Source: Smittium culicis (taxonomy: Eukaryota; Kickxellomycota; Harpellomycetes; Harpellales; Legeriomycetaceae). Taken from it: DNA of 25,208 bases. Shown here one piece after another: positions 9,191-18,800 of the stretch (positions are counted from its first letter, which is position 1; every line of letters begins with the position of its first letter). Location: contig LSSN01002543.1 in the NCBI GenBank assembly GCA_001970855.1, positions 1 to 25,208 of the forward strand, in the 5' to 3' direction. The position numbers and the translations under genes are program-made. Below the pieces are notes generated by a model. That model was not told where the DNA came from and did not search any database. It saw only the letters and a list, made by a program, of their open reading frames with translations.

Positions 9191-11005
9191 CTACTTAGAC
9201 GATAAGTGGCTGATGGCTTGCTTTCCTGCTTCGCGGCCATAAACAACACATTCTAGCAAAGAGTTACCTCCAAGCCTGTTGAATCCATGAAGTCCTCCAG
9301 TAACCTCACCAGCAGCAAATAACCCTGAAATGACCGAACCATCATCTCTTAGGACTTGAGTTTTTTCGTTAAACTTGACTCCACCCATGGTATAATGTAA
9401 TGAGGGTGTTATAATGCCCCAATAATAACTAGTACTTTCACCAAGAGATAATTTTACAGATACTTTGCTGTTTTTTAAATAGTCGGAAGCAACTGTTTCT
9501 GAAATCTCGTCGTTGAATAGTCTTGCAGGGAAGCTTTTCTTGTTAAATTTGTCGACAGAGAGGCCCATGCTAGCAAGATCGTAATCAAGAAAAGTGTTCT
9601 TTAAAGTGGTATGATCAACTTGTAAACTTTTAGAAAGTTCGGATAAAGAGGATGCTTTATGCAAGAGTCCCATTTTGGCGTAAAAACCTAAAGCACCAGC
9701 CCCAAATTTTTTTGAAGATTCTTCAGAAAGAACTAGGAAAGCAAGAGGAGGTGTAGAGGAGGTTTCTGCTTTTAGGTCTTTAATTTGGTCTGGTTTGATG
9801 TGAGCTTTGGCCAGTGATTGTATATTTATGGGATTTTTAGATGAGATGGCACAGTTAGCAACGATACTATCAGTGACAGCGTCTCTAGTATCTAATTCAT
9901 TTACAAATCTCTTACCAAGTCCATTAATCAAAACGCCTCCCTCACCGCGTAGAGCTTCAGCAGCTAAGAATTTAGTTAAATTTGAAGGATCAGCTAATTT
10001 TACAAAGCCAGTAGGATGAACTTGAACTTTATCCATATCTACCAATTTAGCGCCAATTTCTTCACCAAGCAGAATACCATCACCGGTGGCAAAGTTACCA
10101 TTTGTTGAAGGTAAGCCGACTAAATCAGGAGCATATTTTTTTAATAGAGGAGGGGAAATACCGCCTTCTCCACCGAATCCACCGGTGGCAAGAACGACAG
10201 CACCTGATTCGATATCAAGGACTTGTTCTTCAGCTGAGTCTGAAGTAGTTTTTATAGAAACACCGACAACATTATTAGCTTCATCTTTGATTAATTTAGT
10301 AACTCTAGAGTTGAGAATGACTTCGAAGCGACTATTTTTTTCAGCGATTGCATTCATTATGTACTTGCTCAAAGTACTTGTTATTCCGAAGCCAACAGGT
10401 TGAGGTCGACCATCTGGCAAGTCTGGCCTTCTGTGAGTTCGTCGAGCTGAATGACCGCCAAGTTGTGCGAGAACATCTAAATCGAGCTTAAAAAATGTTT
10501 GCAGCCAAGAAACAGCGCTGTTGCTGTCTTTGACGAGTTTTGTAGCCAAATCGAGGTTGGATAGCCCTTTACCAGATTTAATGGTATCAGCGATAAACTT
10601 TTCAATAGAATCATCAGTAACGCCCAACGTTTTCTGGGTTACTGTACCAACTCCGTTGATACCAGAAGAAGCTTTTGCAGAGTTACCACCCAATCTTTGC
10701 TCTTTTTCGATGAGCTTGACTTTAACGGAAGAATCGCCCAGATAAGCTTCGATGGCAGCGGACATTCCAGCGAGACCACCGCCAATAACTACGACAACTT
10801 TTTTGGATTCGTATGCAGGCTTAGATGAAAACTTATTCATGATGTTTGAATTTCGGATTACTGACTTAAAATTCATTAAAGAATTTGGGATAAAGGGTTT
10901 GTACTGAGGAGGCAATCTAGCTACTATCAAGTCGAAGTCTAATACTACAACTAAAAAGACAGATACTAGCACTGTTGTGAAAAAGAATTTTGTCATAAAA
11001 CCCAT
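9191..11005 (-). CDS. OSM1: Soluble-type FAD fumarate reductase (Osm1/Frd1 family) with N-terminal anchor
   Basis: An intronless 604-residue protein. The family reduces fumarate to succinate using reduced flavin and reoxidises FAD/NAD pools; yeast Osm1 is dually targeted to mitochondria and ER. FAD-binding GGGLAG lies at 75-80, with EKEQRLGGNSAKASSGING at 100-118 and ATGGFGGEGG at 273-282. Catalytic-type residues are in place: His330 (VHPTGF), Arg353 (LRGEGG), His537 (HYTMGG) and Arg577 (FNRLGGNSL). Residues 7-28 form a strong hydrophobic segment (FFFTTVLVSVFLVVVLDFDLIV), a signal-anchor or presequence. The protein is longer than yeast Osm1 (about 500), mainly from the N-terminal 65 residues and a looser segment near 385-430. 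The start is the first Met; Met4 is possible. A TATA-like tract at 11032-11040 lies just upstream. No C-terminal ER-retention signal is present. Confidence 0.95.
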   Translation of the reverse strand: MGFMTKFFFTTVLVSVFLVVVLDFDLIVARLPPQYKPFIPNSLMNFKSVIRNSNIMNKFSSKPAYESKKVVVVIGGGLAGMSAAIEAYLGDSSVKVKLIEKEQRLGGNSAKASSGINGVGTVTQKTLGVTDDSIEKFIADTIKSGKGLSNLDLATKLVKDSNSAVSWLQTFFKLDLDVLAQLGGHSARRTHRRPDLPDGRPQPVGFGITSTLSKYIMNAIAEKNSRFEVILNSRVTKLIKDEANNVVGVSIKTTSDSAEEQVLDIESGAVVLATGGFGGEGGISPPLLKKYAPDLVGLPSTNGNFATGDGILLGEEIGAKLVDMDKVQVHPTGFVKLADPSNLTKFLAAEALRGEGGVLINGLGKRFVNELDTRDAVTDSIVANCAISSKNPINIQSLAKAHIKPDQIKDLKAETSSTPPLAFLVLSEESSKKFGAGALGFYAKMGLLHKASSLSELSKSLQVDHTTLKNTFLDYDLASMGLSVDKFNKKSFPARLFNDEISETVASDYLKNSKVSVKLSLGESTSYYWGIITPSLHYTMGGVKFNEKTQVLRDDGSVISGLFAAGEVTGGLHGFNRLGGNSLLECVVYGREAGKQAISHLSSK

Positions 11006-11284
11006 AATAGAAAGTGGTGAGAAAAGGTGCTAATATATATGTTATTTATGTTTGAAAGGGCAAAAATATTGAATATGAAAAGATATTGATGATTTTTGCA
11101 ATAAATATTTAGCGGATATTACAAACAGAAGTCAGATGTTTTTTACTGATTAGTAATAATAGGGGCCTTTAAGTGTATAGTCCAAAAAAACTTAAAGCGC
11201 CGATGTCTAGACAACTTGCTGCCTTTATATGCTTTTCTCGACAACTATTAGCTATGAGTGCCAGAATTTCTCAGACTTTCCTGA

Positions 11285-11657
11285 TTAGTTATATTTATAG
11301 GCCACCTTTTTTAGTATGAACACGCATTCAACCTCCATTCCCAACACACAGCCAATCACTATCACTTTTCCCTCTAATCTATCTATTTCTGGCACTAAAC
11401 TTGATTTTGACAGCATTAATAGACAATAGACTGCGGCACAGCCATTTTAGAGGCTTCGTAATTGGACCACTTTGAAAATCTGATTTTTGATCTAAATTGC
11501 CTGCAATTGCCACTATATGCACTTTCCTTAGTGCATTTTCCCACTTAAGCTCGAGTTTTACACACATAGAAACTGGAGGAATTCTTAGTTATAACTTCAA
11601 TGATTCATTCCAGAGGGTTTGAATCATTAAGCCACCAAATGAATTTAGTTGGACCAT
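11285..11657 (-). pseudogene. Possible frameshifted relic of an unrecognised gene
   Basis: The minus-strand frame starting at Met 11655-11657 stays open to 11379 except for one TAA, at about residue 23. One frameshift near 11400 then leads into a further 35-40 open codons (PEIDRLEGKVIVIGCVLG...), ending at TAA 11285-11287. The translated text is balanced in composition (KLELKWENALRKVHIVAIAG) and less AT-driven than other random frames nearby. I recognise no family. It could be a decayed gene, a retroelement fragment, or simply chance. There is no ribosomal-start or splice support. Confidence 0.3.
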
Positions 11658-12705
11658 TATAATTATATATTATAATTTTTCTGCAGCGTAATCTTGATAT
11701 AATACTAGAAACCCAGAAAATGGCTAATAAAATAATCAAAATAGCTACTTGAACCATTGCTCTAATCCATCAAGTGTAGCTGAGCCATAGTTTTTAGGAA
11801 TAGTTAGCTATTGCGGATCATATGGCCATAATCATCCAAGACATAAATTAATCTTTGATCGCATCTATAATTCAATAGCTACACTACGCTCTCTTCACCT
11901 CATTCATTGCTACAAATTCTATGCCCCAAATACGTTCTGCTTTTAATCCGTATGATAAATTAACTGAAAAAAATAAATCACCTGATAAATTTTTGTTCAA
12001 TTCACAGCCAACATTTACAAAATTGTGTAATTACCTATTCACACTCAAAATTATACAAATTGAAGCGAATAGAATCGAAAATGTCTAAAATCTAAAAATC
12101 TTAATTCATGAATATCTACTTGTGAACAAATACTGCTTTCGTTAAATTTCAACAAGAAATTTGAAATTTAGCTTCGCCTAATAAAATAAAGTCGCCTGAA
12201 ATTGCCTTTTCTCATTTTACAAGTCCATCGTATTTATACCAATAAACCAAATGCTCATTTATATGCAAAGCGCATCATAATAAGCCATCTTTTCTAATAT
12301 CAGCAAAGTATAAATGACTCTTTCATTTAATCGTTACTTTTTACATTAAAAGTCGACTTGTAGAATTCCAAAAATAAGTATGCAGCTCCTTAAAGATGCT
12401 AGCAGATTTATTAGCTCCGGGCTAGCAAACTAACATTATATACACTCGAAAAATGTGTAGATATAATAAAGCGTTTTTAAGTTAGCTGTTGTTATAATGT
12501 TTTATATCAGTGGTTTATTTTAAAATATATTTAAAAATAGAAATAAAGTTCAACTACTCTTTTATGAAAATAATGTATAAAAAAAGCACCAGTTGAGTTG
12601 TATGCCCTAACCAAATAAACAACAACCTTATACTTTATTATTCACGTGTATTTTTTTTTTTGGTTTTTTTATTCCTCAGTAAAACAAATTTCATAGTTTT
12701 ATTTA
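11658..12705. other. Spacer, no gene supported
   Basis: I translated the minus strand across this stretch. Stop codons appear at about the rate expected for AT-rich random sequence, so nothing can be called coding. No tRNA-like, repeat-family or CRISPR-like structure was seen. The right end is the 3' flank of the GPI-protein gene. Confidence 0.5.
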
Positions 12706-12707
12706 TT
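12698..12707 (-). terminator. Overlapping AATAAA polyadenylation signals at the GPI-protein stop
   Basis: On the minus strand the stop codon TAA (12706-12708) runs into TAATAAATAAAAC, giving two overlapping AATAAA hexamers (12702-12707 and 12698-12703). It is plausible as a polyadenylation signal, but AATAAA is frequent in such AT-rich DNA. Confidence 0.3.
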
Positions 12708-14658
12708 AGAGTATAAAGCACAGCGCGATAAAAGCCAAGAAGAACGGTACACTGTTCCAAAGTGTGATCGTTTTGTTACTGCTAGAAGCCTTGGGGTTTT
12801 TGGTGCTGCTAGTAGAGTTCGTAAGCGTCGAATTAGCATCTAATGACCCCGTCTCGGTGCTGTTTGATTCGATACTGTTTGGTGCATCAGCGCTTTCCGA
12901 TGGCCCTTTGCTGCTATCGTCAGCGCAACTATCAGTAAAAATATCTCGATCGCTAGAAGTTGAGTTATTATTTCCGCAAACTGGACCGCTGGCCATCAGC
13001 GGTTTGACTCCGTTTTCATCACCATTGCTAGTATCTGTACTATTGCCATCATTATGAATATCTGAATTGCCATTTATATGCGTTTGCCCTATACTGCCAC
13101 TTTCATCTGTCATATTACTGTGTCCTATACCTTTATCGACAATAACTTGTTCGTCTGATTCTTCACTGCTAGGCACTGAACTAGCCTCATCTGAATCACT
13201 CTTTGTTTCTGCTTCTGGTACAACTTTACCTTCTCCATTCTCTTCAGAATCTGGTTTTGAGCTTGTACTACCGCTTGCACCTTGAGGCCTAGCTCCTGAT
13301 TCACCTTTTTCGCTTGAAACATCTTTTGAATCGCTTCCCGATCCTTCTTTACCGGAATCTTCGTTTTTCGCTTCAGCTCCCGATTCTGAACTTACACTGA
13401 CGCTTGACATTTGGTCTTCTGGTTCTGGATCCTCACTACCGCTCAAATCGCTTTTAACTTCTGAATTATCTTTTTGCTCAGCATCTGGTCCTTCTTCATC
13501 ACTGTTTTGATCTTTAGAATCTGTTCCTGAACTTGATTGAGAATTTTCAGGCTCTTTGGACTCTGATCCTGGAGTTTCTTGAGTATTCTCTCCAGCATTC
13601 GAGCTAGATGTTGTTTCTTTTTGAGAACTTCCACTTTCATTAGACTCAGGCGATTCTTCCTCTGAATTATCTTTTGTCTCTTCTTCTGGCTCTTCTTTAT
13701 CATCAGAGCTATCTTTAGAATCTGTTCCTGGACTTGCTTGGATAAATCCACTACCACTAGACCCTGGTCTTTCTTGAGAGTCTTCAGTTTCTTTGGGCTC
13801 TGATCTTGAAGTTTCTTTGATCTCTCGGCTACTGGAGCTTGATTCTGATTCTTTTTGTATACTTGTATCATCGTTAGATTCGGATGATTCTCCCTCTGAA
13901 TTATCTCTTGATTCATCGCTATTTGGTTTATTGTTATTACTGTTACCGGAAGTTGGAGAGCCTGTGCCGGTGACGCTACCGCTTACAGGCGCTACATCTC
14001 TATCACTAGTAATTGAATTTTCGCCATTATTGTCATCATTTTCTTGGTTGTTTTCATCAAAATCGGAATCGTCATTAGATGATCCACTTTCACTTAAATA
14101 TTCATCAATTTCTTCATCATCAACATCATTAACTATATTACCATTGTCCATATCCGTCTCATCGCCGTTATTCTTGCCATTGATCATTGTAGGTGAGGAT
14201 GAGCTACTGTTCGGTGATCTTGAACTGTCCAAACTACCACTACTAGACTGTTGATTGGCTGTACCTGAAGCATTAACAGATCCAACATTTATAACACTGT
14301 CAGGCAAGCGCGAAAATGTTACTTGATCCTTGAACTCGTTGAACTGACCTTGGTTCTTGTACTCGGTTGGCGGGTTATTAAAAAAGTCAACGCACGTCTT
14401 GATGCACACTTTATCGCTGTCTTCATTCATTAGTGGCTTACAAAGCACAAAACAGTTCATTGTCAGCAACGCATCATTGTCATTGGTATTGTACTTGGAA
14501 CATTTGTTTGTACACTCTTCGCTGCTAAGACTCTTATCACACGTATTACCAACACAATATATGTATTCTTCTGATAGCGCATCAGATCTACCAACAGCTA
14601 ACAATCCCAAAACCAAATATGATACTATTGCGTTTCTTTTAAACATTTTTTTTCTCAA
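12706..14658 (-). CDS. Secreted, Ser/Glu-rich, GPI-anchored cell-surface protein with eight-Cys head
   Basis: A single exon of 650 residues. Residues 5-27 form a signal peptide (FKRNAIVSYLVLGLLAVGRS). A compact head (32-93) has eight cysteines spaced C-x4-C-x8-C-x3-C-x15-C-x3-C-x11-C-x3-C, at 35, 40, 49, 53, 69, 73, 85 and 89. Residues about 120-555 are a low-complexity Ser/Glu/Asp/Asn/Gly stalk with degenerate repeats starting DNSE at 252, 330 and 397. Two more cysteines (561, 578) lie in an Asn/Ser/Thr-rich segment with many N-x-S/T sites (NST, NSS). The end is a small polar patch (SSSNK, 625-629) followed by hydrophobic SVPFFLAFIALCFIL, typical of a GPI signal. It is therefore likely a glycosylated wall or adhesion/stalk protein. 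Met5 is an equally good start. I recognise no named family, and the function beyond surface display is unknown. Confidence 0.85.
   Translation of the reverse strand: MRKKMFKRNAIVSYLVLGLLAVGRSDALSEEYIYCVGNTCDKSLSSEECTNKCSKYNTNDNDALLTMNCFVLCKPLMNEDSDKVCIKTCVDFFNNPPTEYKNQGQFNEFKDQVTFSRLPDSVINVGSVNASGTANQQSSSGSLDSSRSPNSSSSSPTMINGKNNGDETDMDNGNIVNDVDDEEIDEYLSESGSSNDDSDFDENNQENDDNNGENSITSDRDVAPVSGSVTGTGSPTSGNSNNNKPNSDESRDNSEGESSESNDDTSIQKESESSSSSREIKETSRSEPKETEDSQERPGSSGSGFIQASPGTDSKDSSDDKEEPEEETKDNSEEESPESNESGSSQKETTSSSNAGENTQETPGSESKEPENSQSSSGTDSKDQNSDEEGPDAEQKDNSEVKSDLSGSEDPEPEDQMSSVSVSSESGAEAKNEDSGKEGSGSDSKDVSSEKGESGARPQGASGSTSSKPDSEENGEGKVVPEAETKSDSDEASSVPSSEESDEQVIVDKGIGHSNMTDESGSIGQTHINGNSDIHNDGNSTDTSNGDENGVKPLMASGPVCGNNNSTSSDRDIFTDSCADDSSKGPSESADAPNSIESNSTETGSLDANSTLTNSTSSTKNPKASSSNKTITLWNSVPFFLAFIALCFIL
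13282..13905 (-). repeat. Degenerate tandem repeats coding the Ser/Glu stalk
   Basis: Three successive units of about 78, 67 and 63 residues begin with DNSE (residues 252, 330, 397) and share internal marks such as ESPESN/ESSESN, SxxSKE/SEPKE, GTDSKD and a closing acidic EETK/AEQK. Such arrays often vary in copy number between strains. Confidence 0.6.
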
Positions 14659-15861
14659 GTATTTTTCTTTTAATACGGATCTTGATATATCAAGTTGTGA
14701 CTTTTGTGATATTTTTTTATCAGCTTGTTTTTTATTTTTATGTTTATACCTTATGATGAAATCAAAAGCTATGAAAATATCCCTATGTATATGACTCGAT
14801 CTTAATCCGTAGATATATGCTATTTTAAACTATTTGCTAAACGCGCAGTTAGATTGTGCTGATTGAAAATAGTGGTAATAAAATATCGTTTGAAATCAAT
14901 ACTTTTTATAACTGAATATATATATCGATCGAACTTTATTATTAAAGCACTTTATAGTATTTCTCGGACCCTTAAATGTACTTTTTTAGTTTGTTGTATA
15001 TTCCTATTTCTCTTATTGCTGGCTTATACTTTGGAATTCGTTTTTATGAATTTAAATAAAAATAAATGCTTATAAAAATATATAGCGTTGTTTTGCATGG
15101 TATTTAAATACTTTTTTCACTATCCATAGATCAATATTTTATTCAAAAAACTTATATTCCATCTTTTAGGATACATAGTATTATAGTGACTGGCACTACT
15201 TTTATGCAAAAAAAATTTATGTATTATCTAATAATGATTCTATTATATTGAATTGAAGCTTTATTAATTTATATTGAAACATTTATTATTTTATTAATAA
15301 ATTCTTATTTCAATGAGCCAAATATTCAATTTAGTGGTTCATCACTTTGTCAAACATATAAATCTATAGCGATACAACTTTTTAGCGATCTTTGTTAATG
15401 CATGTTTATAAATTTTTTATTAGTAAAATACTAATATTCGGATAAAGCATAAACTTTTAGTAGCCATATTATCTGGTTTAAAATTTATTGATTCTAAGAC
15501 TTCATATACTTGATAATAAACCACGTTTTATTATTCTAGCTTTGATTGAATTGGCATTGATGGATATCCATGTGAAGCTATATTAAGACACTAAAATGGA
15601 TAAAAAAATTATTAGCAAATAAAAAGATATAAAGGTGAAAAGTTTCATTTTATAGGTATCACACATTCGAATCGATTTATTGCTGATAATATTCTATTAG
15701 CTAAACTAAACGAATACCCATTATTATTAATAACCTGTATTTATTTGAGCGATAAAAATATAATGGCAAAAGTAGCAAGTTTTCAAAGTAATAAAAAAAA
15801 AGGAGTAAGTATATATCTTTATATTGATAACTAAAATTAATAATAGAAAATGAAAATATAA
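14659..15861. other. Spacer between GPI-protein and deubiquitinase genes
   Basis: The open stretch at 14863-15075 (plus) gives a hydrophobic, Ile/Leu/Phe-rich 70-residue translation without recognisable features and is probably chance. No RNA gene or repeat-family copy was seen. The left part should carry the promoter of the GPI-protein gene and the right part the 3' end of the deubiquitinase transcript. Confidence 0.5.
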
Positions 15862-18800
15862 TTATTTCCACTTTATCAAAGAATCATGCACTTGATTCAA
15901 AAATGGAACTGACGTTATCCATGCAGGCAATTTAGACTTGTCATTATTCTTGCCAATAGATACTTCATTCTCGACACTAATGCTCAAATTAGTTGAGGTT
16001 TCTGTAGGCTTTGAAACTACAAAATCCAACTTGTTATTTTCGATATTGGGATTAAGACCCTCGATATCCACGCTACTCAATCCGCTGCTGCTATTAACAG
16101 AAACATTTTCGTCATTTTCAGTCAAGCCCAGATTCTTGTTAGATGAGCCTTGAACAAAATTTTTTAGCGTATCAGAATGATTACTTTTAGCAGTTTGTGA
16201 ATCTGGTAGCTCAGGTATAACTTCAGCTTTAAGCTCGTTTGTTTTTATACAGCCATCATTCAAATTCACTTCAGTTAAATTTTTATAATTTCTGGGGGAG
16301 CTACTATTAGAAAATTTATCTTTGCTGTTGTCCTGCAAACTTTCTGGTTTCTCACCATTGTTGATAGAGTTTACCTTGACGTCAACAATCAGTTTGTGTT
16401 TCTTTAGGCTAGTGTCTGTATCATTCATGATACTTTCAATCTCGCTATCTGAGCTCATATAATAATTTGGGTTCTCATTGCTTGAACTAACTTTTTTTTG
16501 GGTTGAACCGGAATTTTCGCAAGAGTAAGACGCATCAGCCAAGATAACGTGGTCTATCCAAGGAATTCTGTATGCAAGCGATAGTAGACATTTAGTTAGC
16601 CTAAGCTCAGAACTACCAGATCTCCAAACACGCATAAACTTCATTCTATGTGTGCTATTTGAGTATGAATCAATCAGCTCTTGTGATTTATTAATAAGTG
16701 ACTCTGGAATAAAGTCATCATTTAACGTAACAAAATTTAATTTTTTTGGAACAAGTTTGTTTGCTCCATTAAGACTTTCGCATATTACCATAAACCAATT
16801 GATTACAGAGAAACTTTTGGGCAGTTTTGGGTCGTACGGGCCTACGATTGCTCCAATAAACGGTGCACCTTTGTCGGCTCCACCAGTTTCAATATCCTCC
16901 GATACTTTGATTTTAACTGAATTATTTGTAGAGCTATTAATTTCTGAGATACTAGATTCTAAACAGGCGTTCTTGATTAAGTTATTTCCATCTTTTACAG
17001 AATCAATATCAATTTCAGCGTCATTAAGATATCCAATATCACTTTTGAATCCAGAGTCCCTTTTTTCAATGCTAATTTCATTGATTATATTTTTACCAGA
17101 ATTAAGGATTTCTGGTGAATTAGTATCTATATTAACTACAGGATCGTTTGACACATTAGAAGAGCTTTCAAGCGGCTTTTGTCCGTCAGTATGCGAGTTT
17201 AATTCATCTAGCTCAAAAAGCCCATTATCCATAAAAAGCTTTTGATAAGCGTTTTGGTTTTGAATATCGATATTTGAGGGATCTGGTAAAAACGATGGAT
17301 GTGAGTGGTACCAGCCAACAACACGCATATCCATATCGGCAATTTCCTGACGAACAAGAAATTCGCTTGTAGGATCCATTTCTACATTTAAATGGTCGTC
17401 ATCCGTAACTAACGCCTTGCAAGGGAAGCTCTGCTTGACAGTTAGGACTATTATAATTAATAGCGATTAAAAAAAAAATAGTTAAATAGGTACCAGAAAC
17501 GAGTATATCGAACTAGTTCTTTCAATTGGTTAAAAAAGTATACTGAAATTATAAAAAGAACATAAAATAAAAACCTCTATTTTTCGAGTCCCACGATCCC
17601 CCAAGTAGCCCGATAATTTCAGTTTCCATCAGGTGTGAGTGTAGATCCATAAGTAATTGTGCATTAGTGTGAACAAACAATTTAAAGGGCTGTGAGTTGA
17701 TACTCCCAGTACCTGGTTCGCCAGAAAAAGCAGAGCATTTAACCAAAGCATGAGGATCAGAGCTAATAATAAGAAATGTAAAATTAGATATATTAAGTAT
17801 AATCAAATATAGGGTAAATCAAGTATTTATTTTACTCTTTCTCAAATCCTGAGCTGTTATATTTAGTTGAAACTTTATTTCTTTTTGGTCTCATTAGCGA
17901 ATATTCTGTAGGACCAGAAATGATCGAAGAACTAGCTATAACTTCATCCTCTTTCTTAGAAACAGCCTTTTCCTTTTTAGCAAAATTTTTTTGCTTTAAA
18001 GGTTTTTTATCGTGTAATTCATTTGCGGGAGAATCGACGCTTGAGAAATTGTTCGAGTTCTTTGAGTTGAAATTTGAATCATTAGTTCCTGAATTATCTA
18101 CTGGAAAATGGATAAATGTGATTTAACTTTTTTTTTATAATTTATCCCTTTTTTTAGTATACAAAATTGGCGATAAAGAAAAAAAATTTTTGGATTGGTA
18201 ATTTGTTATAAACTACTTAATATTGAAGTATTATCATTGATTTAAAACGATAATAATGAAAACAAAAGTAAATGTAAACAAAAAATTACTTACCAACTTT
18301 AAGAGCATCTTGATTTTGGGCATTATTAGTACCAATTTCAATTAGATGGGATAGATAAGGCTTTGCGGCTGCACTGTTTGGGTCCAATGGCTTACCAGAC
18401 AAAGTATAGCCAGTTCCACTCTCTGCGACTTTCGGGGGAAGGGGTAAATTGTCTCTAAAAAGTTTAATAAAGTGCTTTTGAGCATGAGATCTAATTGATT
18501 TTGACTCGCGTGTTTTCATAAGCTCAGAAATCTTTTTAACATATTAAAAAAAATATATAACGTATTAGTTTTCAAGTTGGTAATAACTAACTTAATCAAA
18601 ATTAACAAAATAATCGATTTAAATTACTTTTTGGTAATCACGTCCGTAAGTATTTAATCCTTCTAAAAAAAGCGCTTCTTCTTGGTCTGAATAAACTCCG
18701 ACATTAAAAGCAGAAGCAGATATCGAATTCGGTTCACTCAATTTTGATGCTTTGAGATCATAGCCATTTGAAAGACCATCCGTATTAATTTCACAAGTGG

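Noticed and set aside
11612..11640. GGGTTTGAATC-like sequence resembling a tRNA T-arm
   Set aside because: No matching acceptor, D or anticodon arms could be folded around it on either strand.
11658..12310. Apparent long decayed coding region on the minus strand with in-frame TGA/TAG
   Set aside because: On counting, stops occur at about the frequency expected for random AT-rich sequence, so neither decay nor stop-codon reassignment is supported.
14863..15075. Plus-strand 70-codon frame with a hydrophobic segment
   Set aside because: AT-driven composition, no start context, no homologue recognised, and no conserved motif.
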